Assembly: GCA_025201345.1 (NCBI GenBank)
Contig: JAIXMG010000024.1
Span: 124,001-188,000 of the forward strand
Source: Thamnidium elegans
Lineage: Eukaryota; Mucoromycota; Mucoromycetes; Mucorales; Mucoraceae
Length of the DNA: 64,000 nt
Reading direction: 5' to 3'
The notes under the pieces are model-generated. The model was given only the letters and a program-made list of their open reading frames with translations, made no database searches and was not told where the DNA came from. The translations under genes were made by a program, and so were the position numbers. Below, one piece after another: positions 45,270-57,867 of this stretch; position 1 is the stretch's first letter; each line of letters begins with the position of its first letter.

Positions 45270-46603
45270 GAAGATACCCCTCCCCACTCCCCAACTTTAT
45301 TATTTTCCCCCCCTTATTGACACTCATTATATTAATTTACAAATAAACACAATTACTCTTTTAGTTATGATGTATAGTAGAACGCACTATCCTCTTTTTT
45401 ATTTGTCAAATAATTAATATACTTTGTAAATACAGCTCTTATCCATGCGGATCGTTATAAAACTCGGTTACCATAACGGATGTCTCCTATAAAAATGACA
45501 TTTCTAGCCTTCCTTGCCAAAATAATAAACTCATTAGGTGTCATTAATATGCATTTTTTTTTATTGATATTAAATTTTATCCCCAAAAAAAAAAAAAGTG
45601 AACGATACCCCCCTTATGATTTTTCTGTAATTCATGATTTACGAACCCTTAAAAAAAACACTTTTTAATGCATTTATCGTAACTTTTTGGTGCTGAATGA
45701 AGCTATCTATCAGACTTGGTATAAAGAGGGGCTTTTGCGGCTATAAAAAAAAAATATTGACAAATCACGCTAAAACAAAAACCTGTCCAACTTAAAAGCA
45801 AGATGACCAAGTAGTTTAATATACGTCAAAAGATAGATGACTAAATCCTGCATTACCGCAGTAAAACATAATAAAAACTCTAACCGATGAAACTATATGA
45901 AGAGGGCGTTTAAATGCATGAGTTATGATCTATTTGCAATATATAACAGTAAGAAGGCATATATTACTATTTTTTCTTTTTAAGATGAATGATTTCGCGA
46001 ACTGTTTCTGTTGTAAATAGATATTTCAGCGCCGAAAGCGAAAGAAATCCTTGGCAGATTTTGATAGGCTTTTATTAAAGTTATTGATATGCGTCAAATG
46101 AAAAAAAAAAAAGAAAAAAAAAAGAAAAAAAAAACGTTGACAGTTTACATACAGAAAAAAAAGTGGTTCATTATGTATGGAAGGGAAATCAGCTCACCTT
46201 ACGCCTTCCCCTGGGTTTTTAGTATTATTGTACGGTTGTCCCAGATATTTTCCTTATATGACAATAGAGGTTACGTTGGGGCACAGGTGTGCAAAAAAAA
46301 AGAACAAGGAAAAAGAAAAACGTGTTCAGCGGTTAATGAATTAGTATCCATACCAACACTTTATAAGTTCGAGAAACCAATTTATAAAAATAAACAAAAG
46401 ACATTAAAAAAAGGAGGGGTTTTTTGTTGTCGTTTTTTTGTTGCCCTTTTTTTTTTTTTTTTTAGCTACAACAAGTGAAGCTGGTCAAGAAATGAATAAA
46501 TTAATAAAAAGGGTGTAATATTTATTTTTTTACATTAAAAAAAAAAAAATCATGCTTCAATTTTCCGCTCTTTTCTCTCTTTGTTATTTTTTTTTTTTAA
46601 ATA
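45270..46603. other. Intergenic region without a recognisable gene
   Basis: The 129-codon frame at 46089-46478 begins with a run of Lys from A tracts and ends in Phe runs from T tracts, so it is an artefact of composition. Nothing else stands out. Confidence 0.5.
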
Positions 46604-47960
46604 ATGAATAAATTAAAAAATGTGTTTCAACGGTCCTCACAAAAGATTAAAACGACAGAAGATAGGAGACCTCAACAATTTGTTAAGCGTCATTCTTCTG
46701 CTATGGTAACGCCTATCGTAACAACTGACTATTCTACAACACCTTTACCACCACCAGCCATTAATCTTTCAGAATTGTCAGAGATGGAGAAACCAGCATA
46801 CCAATCTTGGTGGAAAGATCTCGATCCTTTTGATTTAAAAAAAATAAATAATAAAAATGTACTAAAGTTTCTTAACGGTTGTAATTTACAAGATAATAAA
46901 CTAGAACAGGTAAAAAAATTCACATTATCTATAAAAAAAAACTCATACAAACGACTTTTTTTTTATTGCTAGATATTGGCACTATTTGAAACTGCTGGCG
47001 ATGGATTGGATAAACTACAGTTTTTTGCAATGCTTCGATTAATAGCACACGCACAAAATGGACGTAAAATTAGCCGCGCCCTAGTCTATTTAGGAGGTAA
47101 ATATATAATGAGGCTGATTGTATATAAATATTAATTTTTTTTATTTTTATATAGCACCTATACCACAGTTTCATCAAAATACAATTGATATTTTGATAAA
47201 ACCAACAGATGATAATAATCAAGAGATAAAGAAACCAATAGACAATAGAAAGTCATGGTGGGGCAATGAAAAAGAACAACAGTTTGAGAATAGAAGGTCT
47301 TATATGGGACCATTTACTGCGCATACACCAATACCAAGTCAACCTTCACCTATTATGGATTGTTTTTATGATAATAATGCATGGGAACAACAACCGATTC
47401 GACCTATCATCACTAATGCAGCTTCAACTACTGCCATTACGCCAATTACACCTAAAATCATTCAATCAGATGAAAAGTATACGCATGGAAGGTCTAGGTC
47501 AGCTGGTACTGTCAATGAATTCATTCATAACCCATATCAACAAGTAGAAGAAACTCAATTGGCTTCTTCAAGGTCATCACTTTCATTACACGAACTAAAT
47601 ACGGGACAGACATTGTTATTAACACAGAAGTTTGTATATCAGTCACCATCCATGCGTAATCAAGAATTAGCTGCAAGTAATCCATTTAATATTCCAAGTG
47701 CTCCTCCAGTTGAACCATCTACTGAAGACATTTGTAGCCCATTTGATGATACAAATAGTGAAGATCAAATAAATTATAAACCAAATACATATAGCATACC
47801 TCCTCCTCCTGTACCTAATCAATTAACTAAACCCGCATGTCCTAAATATACGAGAACAAATACTTTTTTAATTAAAAGAAGTCAAAGTACGGCTGCTGAC
47901 AGAAAACCGACTACGAGTAAACATCAAAGGCATAAATCAACAAATGATGTATTTTATTAA
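46604..47960 (+). CDS. EH-domain protein
   Basis: Three exons, 46604-46909, 46973-47096 and 47155-47960, total 1236 nt (411 aa). Residues about 65-150 form an EH-like fold: SWWKDLDPFDLKKINNKNVL, then ILALFETAGDGLDKLQFFAM, then LRLIAHAQNGRKISRA. One EF-hand-like loop has AGDGLDKLQ. EH domains bind NPF motifs in endocytic and cytoskeletal proteins. The rest is Ser/Pro/Asn-rich and disordered, with RSRSAGTV and poly-Pro (PPPPVP). It may be in the IRS4/TAX4 group or another single-EH family. It lies 93 bp before the next gene on the same strand. Confidence 0.75.
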
Positions 47961-48053
47961 ATCTCAGTCTTAAATAACATCAAATAAAAAATACTTTTTT
48001 TTTTTATTTTTATATATACACGTTCTTCTTTATTTATAGTTTTTATTAGTAAC

Positions 48054-49300
48054 ATGGTAAACGTTAGTCAAGAATCTGGTGCCTTTTTTCAAACAGATGC
48101 AGAAATTGCCAAACAAAAAGAAAAGCAACTCAAATACAATTATACTGAAGGTGATGCCATCAAGTTGGGATCCAAAGCTCTTGACATCTTGTTAAGTCAA
48201 GATGAAAAATATATTTATGTTGCTGAATCAGGTTTCTTTGTTCGTAAGATTCAATTATCTGTAAGCTTTTTTTTTTAATATACATATATATATCTGTATA
48301 TACATTGTACTTGTTTAATAATAACTTTTTTTTTCTTTAAAAAAAAAAAAAAGAGCTCGAAAACTGTAAAATTGTTTAAAGGTCACATTGGTCCTGTCAC
48401 CGCTATGGCCTTAACTCATGATACTTTATGGACAGGTTCATGGGATAAATCTGTTAAAAAATGGGACCTTGAAACTGGTGAATGTTTAGCAACTTTAGAA
48501 GGTCATTCCGATTTTATAAAATCTATGATTTTGGTTGGTGATAATATCTATACCGGTTCTTCAGATTGTTTCCTTCGTCGATGGAACACAAAGACACTTA
48601 CCTGTACCGCAGCCGAAAAGAAACATAAGCGTACAATTGAAAGTTTAGCTGTATCTGTAGATGGAAAATATATTTATTCTGCTTCTTCTGATAGTACAGT
48701 TATGAAATGGGATGTCGAGACGATGAAAGTAGTTCATACGTTTGAAGGTCATGATACAAGTGTTTACTGTGTACGTGTATGTGAAGATGATGTTTGGACT
48801 GCTTCTGCTGATAAAACTGTACGTAGATGGAATGTAAATACAGGTGCTGTTGATATGGTATTAAATCATCCTGATCGTGTCAAATCATTAGCATTGGCAG
48901 GTCCTTTTATTGTTACTGGATCCAGTGATGATGATATTCGTGTTTGGGATATTGGAGTAAGTTTAAGTGTATAAAATATAAAATATCAATTCATTCACCC
49001 TTACCTTTATTGTTGTTGTTTTAGTCTGGTAAATTAATTTGTACGATTGAAGGTCATTTTGATGAAGTGGGTTGTTTAGAAATTTCAGGAACAACACTTT
49101 ACAGTGGATCGCTGGATTGTTCAATCAGAAAGTGGTCTTTAACTACTTCAGCTATTAAAATCTATAACGAAACAAGAGAGGCAAAATTAAAAAGATTAGA
49201 AGCAGAAAGGATGGAAGAGCAAAAAAAGAGTGATTTAACAGAGGAAGAAGAAAGAGAACTAGCTGAATTAATGTTATCTGATGATGATGACGATGAATAA
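48054..49300 (+). CDS. WD40-repeat protein
   Basis: Three exons, 48054-48260, 48354-48956 and 49025-49300, total 1086 nt (361 aa). At least six WD repeats are clear: GSWDKSVKKWD, GSSDCFLRRWN, ASSDSTVMKWD, ASADKTVRRWN, GSSDDDIRVWD, GSLDCSIRKWS. Together with a short N-terminal strand they should close a seven-bladed propeller. The C-terminus is a charged helix rich in Glu and Arg, ending in an acidic DDDDDE tail. The binding partner is unknown. The stop codon lies two bases from the stop of the converging gene. Confidence 0.88.
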
Positions 49301-49302
49301 AC

Positions 49303-50461
49303 TTATTTATTACTTTTAAGCTTTAATTTCATTAACCCTCTTGAGAATTTACTGGTTTTGTTAAGATCCTTTAATGGGTATTGAGGTGCATTCTTTTTAT
49401 CCCTTGCATATGCTGACTGTAAGTCATCTAAATTATCATCCCAATGTGCTGCTCTTGAACGCGATCCCATGTAACCATGGTCTAAACTTCTGGTACACTT
49501 ATTCACAATAAGACCAAACCAAGTCTATATATATATATATATAAAGAGAAATATTGTTATTATATAGCTTTTTTTTTTTTTTTAATTGTATATATATTAG
49601 TGTTTACCGAGAAAATACCCCCAACGAACAATAATACGGCAATACCAATAACACCAGCTTGTACAGCTTGATCACAATTAGCCACACCATATGTTTCACC
49701 CATGTTTACACCTAGTAACGTGGTTGTGTATCCTTCAATAGTCACATTGGCGTTTTGCGTGGAATTGTAATCTTGTGTGGAAGGATTCGCTTCATTACAC
49801 GCATTTAATGTTTTACTCCTATTGACAAGTGCTAAAATAAAAATAATGATTTGCCAGATACCAACTACGAAAAAGGTCAAGAGCCAAACTGTGATTTTGT
49901 AAAAGGCCATAAATCCGTGGTTACCCTACAAGTCGATATTAGAATCAGGATATATATATATATGCTCGAAAAAAAAAGAAAAAGGAAAGAAAGATAGGGG
50001 GGTGTATACTTACAGCAATAGAAGCCATCATACCAAATAACCCTATAACTCCACTAACAGCTAAACTTAAATATTTAGTTTATCTTTTTTTTTTTCTTAA
50101 AAAAAAAAAAAGCTGTAAAGAGGACGCATGATATTTACCTAAGACTATGATATATACCCAAGGTAATACTTGATGGATCACGGCAAGATGAATCATCATG
50201 GCTTAATAATAATAGAATTCTTAGTAACTGGTATGTTTGACATATATAAACTTTGTACTACACTTACGGTTTTTATGTAAAAATGTAGCTGCGATCAAAG
50301 CAACGGAAATGATCTAATAATAAAACATTATTAAAAAAAAAGGGGAGGGGGATATAGAAAAAGACAATGCTAAGGCGATACTTTACTGTTATCATAAACG
50401 ATACTACAAAAACACCCCATCTTACAGGGAAAATCCATAAGCATGTTTCTCTTTTTGCCAT
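49303..50461 (-). CDS. Four-TM membrane protein, family not recognised
   Basis: Six exons, 50387-50461, 50268-50313, 50139-50201, 50014-50060, 49608-49925 and 49303-49524, total 771 nt (256 aa). Four hydrophobic segments are visible: WGVFVVSFMIT with IISVALIAATF; LPWVYIIVLAVSGVIGLF; ITVWLLTFFVVGIWQIIIF; and AGVIGIAVLLFVGGIF. An extracytoplasmic loop of about 50 residues with N-linked sites (NST, NVT) and Cys lies between TM3 and TM4. The tail is basic. It resembles tetraspan proteins of fungal plasma or Golgi membranes. The function is unknown. Confidence 0.75.
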
Positions 50462-51029
50462 AGTATTATTATTATTTTTATAAAAAAAATAAAAAAAAGG
50501 AGAAAAGGGGATTCATTTGATTTATCTCTCAAAATATAAATAAGCCATTTATTATTTTAGTTCCTAATCCCATTGGCCCACTATAAAGCCTGCATGTTAC
50601 ATCATACACCAAAATGATGCGCGCTTTTTTTTAATAAAAAACAGTGCTGTTTTAGAAACAAGCGTTGTACAAACAAAATAGTGTTTTTCAAAAAAAAAAA
50701 AAAAAAAAAAAAAAAAATAAGCATGTAACAATATGAGCAAACGCCAAACGGTATTATAATAAAGTCATTTTTATTTTGACACTTCAGGGGACCACTGCCT
50801 TCGGACCATAGGGTTGCGTAAAAGGTAAGGAAAACCGTACGACAGCCCATCCTGTCTACCCTATGTACAACCCTGTGGTTCGAGAAAAAAGAACAAAAAA
50901 AAAAAAAAAGCAATATAGATTTCTTAACGCCCAAACCTAATAGGTACATTATGCAAACTCTCCCCCCTCCCCAAAAAAAACTTACTGTACAACAAATAAC
51001 AAATATCTTTTTGAAAGAAACGATTTATT
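50462..51029. other. Intergenic region holding a long imperfect hairpin
   Basis: Between the 5' end of the four-TM gene and the 3' end of the TenA-like gene. The main feature is the structured stretch at 50801-50883, listed separately. An A run of about 29 lies at 50690-50717. The 115-codon minus-strand frame here is an artefact of that structure and of T/A runs. Confidence 0.5.
50801..50883. other. Structured stem-loop, candidate non-coding RNA or foldback element
   Basis: The arms 50801-50816 (TCGGACCATAGGGTTG) and 50868-50883 (CAACCCTGTGGTTCGA) pair over 16 consecutive positions with only two G-T wobbles. Between them, GACAG (50841-50845) pairs with CTGTC (50852-50856), and CGTA with TACG (50817-50820 and 50838-50841, sharing one base with the former). 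That suggests a branched fold. It is much richer in GC than the flanks. It is not a tRNA, 5S or U6 sequence that I know. Confidence 0.4.
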
Positions 51030-51764
51030 TTAAATACTATCGTAAGCCATATCCCAGAAATTAACCTCCAATGCTAAAAGATCTCTGTATACTCTTTCTA
51101 AACTAGCAACACGACGCTTATCAGTTAAATCAATTTGATTAACTAAATCTTCACATTGTTGAACAAATGTTTCGAATTCAGGCATGGTCCAATTGGTCAT
51201 TAATTCTTGGCACGTTTTGACATGAACGGAATCAGCAGGTTGTTGGTCCAATGTATTATGAACAGACACAGCATACTTCCAAGCGTTAAAGAAAATGATT
51301 TCCATAGCCCATAATACAACTAACGCTTCCCCTAAATCATATCCACTCTCTTGAGCTACTTTTTTAACAAAATCAACATAACGACAAGTCCAAGGCTTTT
51401 GTGAAAGTGATTGGTGGGACTGGTTGTATGGTTGTCTACTTAAAATATCAGTAAAAAATAAAGCTTCGCGGTGTACGTTGGATAAAGCAAACGTCAAGAC
51501 CTTGACGATATTTTGAGCCTTTTCAGTAGAATAAGATGGATCATAATCTCCTATCTCACGTTGATCTTGATAGAGTGGTAATCTGGAAAGCATAACGCCC
51601 ATCATTTTGATATAACCTCCTGTATAATATCTATCTTGAATAAGCCATGACTTGAGATGTTGAGGTTCAACTTGAAGTAAGCCTACTTGAGTTAAAAATC
51701 GATGGTGTGTGGCCTTTTCGAAATTTTCTTTTTCAAGAGAGAGGAGGTGATCAGTTAACTTCAT
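51030..51764 (-). CDS. TenA/THI-4/PQQC family protein
   Basis: A single exon from the ATG at 51764 gives 244 aa. An in-frame extension to 51893 exists, but it starts in low-complexity sequence that looks like 5' UTR, so I use the later ATG. The chain is all helical, with LKSWLIQDRYYTGGYIKMMGVM near the start, a middle with HREALFFTDIL, and MEIIFFNAWKYAV later. This follows the helical bundle order of TenA-type thiaminase-2 and related heme-oxygenase-like proteins. Many fungal members are of unknown substrate, so thiamine salvage is only a guess. Confidence 0.82.
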   Translation of the reverse strand: MKLTDHLLSLEKENFEKATHHRFLTQVGLLQVEPQHLKSWLIQDRYYTGGYIKMMGVMLSRLPLYQDQREIGDYDPSYSTEKAQNIVKVLTFALSNVHREALFFTDILSRQPYNQSHQSLSQKPWTCRYVDFVKKVAQESGYDLGEALVVLWAMEIIFFNAWKYAVSVHNTLDQQPADSVHVKTCQELMTNWTMPEFETFVQQCEDLVNQIDLTDKRRVASLERVYRDLLALEVNFWDMAYDSI

Positions 51765-51966
51765 TTTATAAAAGAAAAGAAAAAAAGAGGAGTGGGGCTG
51801 TACTATTTTTTTTTGTACAACTGTGGTTTTGATAAATTGCGCTGTTACAATATTTGACGAATTGGGTTTACATAATGACTTTCTCTTGCACAATGTCTCT
51901 ATAACATCAGCACAGCATATAAAAAGTATTTGATTTTACAAATTATCCGCAGAATTTCCTGACATT

Positions 51967-52204
51967 ATGAAACAATTACAAGAAATATTTAATCTAACCG
52001 TTTCCGAAAACATCCTTCAGGCGACTGAAAAACTATCAAGTCTAGGAACAGTCCTCTTACAAGGATCACAAGCAACTGTTACAGCAGTAGAATCTACAAT
52101 AGCTTGAAAGTCCATTGAAACTGCTGCTGTCGCGTCTTAAGCACCTCACGAAGACGAAGACTCGAAATTACTATATGTAAATGGTATCTTGGTGGTACTT
52201 CCGT
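51967..52204 (+). pseudogene. Short frame continuing past two in-frame stops
   Basis: From the ATG at 51967 the frame gives KLSSLGTVLLQGSQATVTAV and reaches a TGA at 52105. The same frame then continues with KSIETAAVAS, a TAA, and APHEDEDSKLLYVNGILVVL up to a final TAA near 52204. The three pieces have similar, non-random composition. It is probably a decayed small gene close to, and divergent from, the TenA-like gene. No family is recognised. Confidence 0.3.
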
Positions 52205-54105
52205 ATTAAATGGTTACTTTCTACTGGTTGATTCTCTTCTACTGTTATGCTTTTGTTACAAAAAATAGGTTATACTGCTGTATAATAATGTATCTCCTTA
52301 CTGTTAATGTCGTCACTTGTTTGGTATTGTCCTCCCCGTGTTGGTGTTGTCTTTTTATATGGCTGGTATGGTATGGTGGGCTTTTACTTTACCCCAAATT
52401 TTTTCACTAAATCCTTGGACTAATTTAATCACAATAAAAAAGGAGTTGATTTGAAAAAGCTTTAAGGGGGAAAAAGTGGGATATACAATTATCCAATATT
52501 TCTACATACCTCTTGATCGGTAAATATACATAAATAAGTAAATAAAGAGGTGAAATAAAACGCCTGTTATTTTTATTTAGACTCAAATGTGTAATATTCT
52601 ACTTGTTTATTTAGAAATCGAGCATAAAAATCCTGCAACTTTAACTACATGTAGTTTATTTAGTGCGTGTAGTATATTGGAGAAAGCACGTATATTTAAA
52701 CATTAGAGCTGTGCCTGTTGCACGAGCGTATAAAATCTACGTTAGTTTGGTTTATATAAACTGTCGAGACAGAATGTTAAGGTATATACTGGTTTAAGAT
52801 TGAAATTTATTGTTTTTTTTTAGTTTAAACCGCTCCGTCTTTTCGGCTGATCACGTATGTTACAATATAAGGGAAATCATGATTACTTGTCGGCATATAC
52901 ACTGTCCCTACTTTTAAACTTAAAGTTAATCTGGTTACTTGCTCTTAATCCTTGCATTCGCTCGCGAATAAGAATATACTTGAAACCAATCTGAGGATAT
53001 TTGAGCCACAAAAAAAAACATCGAATTAGTATTGTTTACTTGTAAAACGTATAAAAGTAAACGTAAAATAATAAGTTGTAAGGACTATATTGTAAATAAA
53101 ATACACTTTTTAGTGAGCCCATTTAATTCTTGGAGGGGTAAAATGTCTTGTTAACAAACCTACGCGTAAATATTCTTTATTAAACCGTATTTTTAGTATG
53201 GAGACATAACTATCTAACTAAAAGAGATATTTTTTTTTTGTCTTTTGCTCTCCCTTCTTTGTAGATCAGTTTAAAAATTAGCAAAAATAAAAATATAAAC
53301 CTAGTTATTCTTAAAGAATAATAATGTATAAAAAACAAAATATAAATATTCCTTTTCATAACCCAAGTCACTTTGGTTGTACTGTCTATATGCGATAAAT
53401 AACCAATGTTATAATACTTTTTTTTTTAAGCATAATTGTTCCATGTACAATACGTCTTAATTACGATTTAGGGCTTTATAATAACCTATTTGTTCTATTC
53501 TTCTCTACATAAGTATTCTTCTATTTTAAAGAATTGTAATAAAGGGAATTCATAGTTACGTTTTTTATTTTTTATTTTTTTTTATTATTATTATTGTTAT
53601 AATGCAAATCAAAAATGGGGTTTTATTTAATAGGGAAACATGGATAACCAAAATAAAAATAAAAAAGTTGGATCTTTTTTTTTTTTTTTTTTTTTACTTG
53701 ACATCTTAACGTGGGTTAAGAATCAAGGAGGGCCCTTCTTTTCCATTTACAGGTTTATACCCCCCCATAAAATACTTCTCTCACCCCTCGTGGCCCTCCT
53801 CTGTTAAAAGCAACTACTTCTATTAAATTAAGAACAAAAAGGATATAATATTAAATATTGGTTATATAGACAGAAAAGTTCTTATTTATTACCTTAAAAA
53901 GAAAACAATATATATATTTAAGTAAATGACAACTTATATATCCCGGCAATTTATTTTTGCAATACTATCATATGTATCAGTATTTACGTAGCAACGAAAT
54001 AGTTAAATGAACAAAGAAAAAAAAAATCATTGTATATATTATGGGGGGGGGGAGGGAAGATTATGGGCTATTACTTTTTTGGCTATTTGAGGGAAACAAT
54101 TTTTT
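52205..54105. other. Gene-free region of about 1.9 kb
   Basis: AT-rich with T runs near 53674-53694 and a G run near 54043-54050. No protein-like frame or motif. The last few hundred bases should be the 3' UTR of the RGS gene. Confidence 0.5.
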
Positions 54106-56380
54106 TTATAAAAATAATGTCTCCTTAAGCTTTCTTTGAGGAGGAGGAGGAAAGTCGTCGAGATCACTGTTTGTCATGCTAGCAGCTATTTCTTCTTCTC
54201 GATCATAAGATTGAACGGTCATCTTATATTCAGTAGTTCGTATAAACTTTGGAACAGAATCGGTCGTCATTAATTTAAATATTTGATCGTTCACCCTATC
54301 GAACCAGTTTAATAAGGTTAAAAGACTTTCATACTCAGAATGAGTTGAGATAATAACTTTTGTCATAATACTTTCGCCAGTACCCGCTGTAATCAGCGTT
54401 ACCATCTGCGAAATTTCTTCAGCCATATCTTCTCGTAAAGTATGATCTATATTAAGTTCACGACTTGCTCCCAGACTCAAGTAAGTATCCCAAAGAATGT
54501 AAGCTTCCTGTAAAATTTGTTGTTGCTTAGTAGGTGACATCATGGCTAATAAGGTAGGGTTCTTGTGACAGTTGCGACGTAAATGATTATGGTCTACCCA
54601 AAAGTCTAGGTTCTCGACACATAAATTAATGGCAAGGAAATTTCTAAACAGGGTACGAAGTTTAGTATCTTTTAATATAGCCTTAAGCTTGATTGAATTA
54701 GTTTCCTTGATGCTATCACCACCAAGTGTAGTGGGTGTAAAGGGTGGAGTATTATTAGAGTCGGCAGCTGTTGAGTTACTGTAATGTAACTTGGTAATAT
54801 TTTCTACATAAGGGGTTATAAGAGGCGGTGGAACACCGTCATAGTCATTGTAGCCTGCTTCGTAAATATGATGCTGATGAGGGGTGTTATAAATAGGAGT
54901 GAAAGAATCATTATTTTTTGCCTGACATGAATTTCTAAGCGACAGAAGGGGTGATCTAGAAATAGGTGGTGGTTCTTCACAATTGGACATGATAGAACTG
55001 GGTGCTGTGGACGCGGTATAATTACTAGAACCAGACGAAGCAACCGAATATCGTGTATCTAAATTATTCATGACAGATTCTTTCGGTTGCTGTGTCTGCT
55101 GAAAGTCAGTATATTGTTCTAGAGAGACATCAATCACTATTTTCATGCCGGTACCAGTTAATTTTAATGCAACTGATTTAGACGATTCTACTTGATCATT
55201 ATATTTATGCTTCTCATCGTAAAATGTTATCCAGCCCAGGTTCAAGAATTCGGTCATTATACTTTCAGCTTCATCATTCGATGCGACGGTACAAAACTCA
55301 ACCAACCAATTACAACATAATGCGGATGTAAATACTGAACGCATCCTGAATTTATTACTGGAAGATGGATTTAAATTATGAAGTAGTGTCTTTTGCTGTT
55401 GGAATAATATATTGCCTGTTGCTTTTTGATGAGGGCTTACAGGGATAAGTAGATCATTTGGTAAGATCTTGAGGTGAGGAAAATAATCTGTAATTGATTT
55501 CCCTTCGCGTGATGAAGAGGTCGAACAAGTTGAGCCAGAATCTGCGGAACTAATCGAGGCATGCCTCGATAAAGAGTTTTCATAAAAGGGACATGGTTTA
55601 TCAGAGATAATCGATATTTTTCTGATATAGTTGGGGCTACTAAATCCAATAGGATTATGCATAGGAGGTTTTCTATTAGGGTAGTGCTGTAAAGGAGATG
55701 CTGAAGAGCTGTTCTTACTATTGTTATCGTTACGAAGTGGTAGACTTGCTATCATTATGGCGAATAAACTAGTAATGTATTTTCTTTTGTTGTTCATACG
55801 ATCATTTTCTCCTACTCGCTCTATATATATAAGAAACGTGGGTTCTACCGTAGTTTGATCTACACATTGTTTAAATTGTTCTAACAGCTCGGTTGTATTT
55901 GTATTTATACAGTAATATTGAAGTACACATAGTCCCTTTTCTTTTAATTTCCATATTCCTTTATCACGGTAGGTACGGTTGTGTGGCTCTACGGCATTTT
56001 CGATTAATCGCGTCCAAAGAAATTGCTGTATAAGAGCTTTAGCCATATCCCGTTCTATTTTCAATGCACTGGATGAAGTTGCCCTGGCGGCGGCGGCAGA
56101 CGATATATTTAGTGATGCGATTTCCACTATTGCCTCCTCTGAAGAGAATGTGTTTACATAGTTTCGAAACATGTGTCGATGTACCGAAAAATTTATTTGA
56201 GACATCAAAGTAAAAAATAAACTGTGAATATCCTATAATAATTTTTAATCAGTACAAAAAAAAAAAAAAAAAATCGATTTTATTTATTAATTTACATACT
56301 TCTACACTAGGTCGACCATCAATTGTGAACATCAACACCGATTTATAAGATAAGGGCGAAACTGAATTGCTGTATACCAT
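54106..56380 (-). CDS. DEP-RGS regulator of G-protein signalling (FlbA/Sst2 type)
   Basis: Two exons, 56300-56380 and 54106-56232, total 2208 nt (735 aa). Exon 1 gives MVYSNSVSPLSYKSV and joins exon 2 with DGRPSVEDIHSLFFTLMSQI, a conserved opening of this family. DEP-like regions lie at about residues 35-135 and 250-380. The RGS domain is C-terminal (about 530-690), starting LKAILKDTKLRTLFRNFLA and NLDFWVDHNHLRR. Fungal homologues speed GTP hydrolysis by Galpha and so damp pheromone or vegetative-growth signals. The Ser/Asn-rich linkers between domains are poorly conserved. Confidence 0.92.
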
Positions 56381-57448
56381 ATTCAAACAATTAGCCTTTA
56401 TTTAAATGATAGAAAAAAGATTAAAAAAGTGAAAGAAAACAATCACAATTTTTAATTTTAAAAGCGGTAACATATATATACTCAAATTTTCTCTAACGAA
56501 AAAAAAAAAAGGAGAACAACAACAGTCTTACATCATTTTAATTGGAAGGAGCAAAACTTTAAAAAACAAAGTATTGTTATTCTTTCTAGAACGAGTTTAT
56601 GATTTGAATATACATAAAAGCTCAATCTCATACAGTTTTTATAAACATACTTTTTTTTTTTTTTTTTTTTTTTACGGATCTAGCACTACATAGTTTTTAT
56701 ATGTACAAAAAGTATATCGAAATTAGTGGCACACGCATATTCATGCGTTAGAATGCGTTCTGATCCACTTTACTTTATATAATGTATATGATATGTAGAT
56801 AGGTCCCCTTCTTTTTACCATGGATACATATATACAAATTTAGTAATGACTTGAAAATTGTTTTTTACGCTCATAATTATTTCTCCTTGGATCTGTAAAG
56901 TCGAAACTAAATAGTGCTAGTTTATAAAAGAAAAATGAGCCGACTCGCATATATATGAATTTATATAATATTCGTATAAATAAGCATGTGTCAGTATAAC
57001 AATAAAAGCAATGTCATGATTTCTATTCTTAAGGTTAGCTGTAGAATATTATCCCTTTTTCTTTTTTTCTTTTCTTTTTTTTTTTTTACTCTTGTTTGTT
57101 CCCACTTGGGAGCTTAATCATTCTTCCTTCGATGTATAAAAAAAAAAGAAACCCCACCGTACTTTTACACTCCTGCACCGTTAATTATAGTTCTGCACAT
57201 ATATAATTATATTAGTCGGAAGTTTCCACATTCAATACTACTATTATTTATTCTACTCATACAAGAAAAAGACCTAGGTATAGCCTACATAATTATTTTT
57301 AGATTTTATATGTATGCCTTTCTTTTTTTTTTTGTGATTTTATGGTTCTATAGGAAGATTATTTGTATAATATATACATTATATACAAGAGAGAAGCTAA
57401 GTGTACCTAAAATAAGTCATATAAAACACTTTAACGACGATCGATTGA

Positions 57449-57479
<31 letters not shown>

Positions 57480-57867
57480 CTAGCTGAAGGAGGGGAAAAG
57501 GAAATGATATTTTAACAAATAGAGAAAACAATAACTCATTTCAAATACAAGACATGCATTTTTTTTTCTCAGCATTTTTACGCCAAACCAATAAACAAAA
57601 AATAGAAAGAAGTCGCTTTTCGGATGCCCCAATATATACTATTGCAGTAAAAATGGGCGGAAGCAGGGTGAAGACCCTCTGATATTTTTGACAGTGAATA
57701 AGGGTAAGTATATAAAAATTGAACAGAAGGTTTTACGATTTATGCAGAATCGCGACTAATTCATTTACAATAAAAAAGAAGTTTTGGTTTATTACATGGC
57801 TAACATGATAATGACTTTATTTAAAAACAATTTGATACATTATACCATGTACTATATACATATTAAT
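56381..57867. other. Intergenic region between the RGS and Hsp31-like genes
   Basis: No gene seen on either strand. Several T runs, of which those near 56651-56673 and 57451-57475 are longest. No transposon feature identified. Confidence 0.5.

Noticed and set aside
46089..46478. 129-codon frame
   Set aside because: Starts with Lys from A runs and ends with Phe from T runs; no motif.
50602..50949. 115-codon minus-strand frame
   Set aside because: Spans the structured hairpin and two homopolymer runs; no recognisable domain.
51765..51893. N-terminal extension of the TenA-like protein
   Set aside because: Low-complexity and Phe-rich near the junction; the family starts close to the later ATG.
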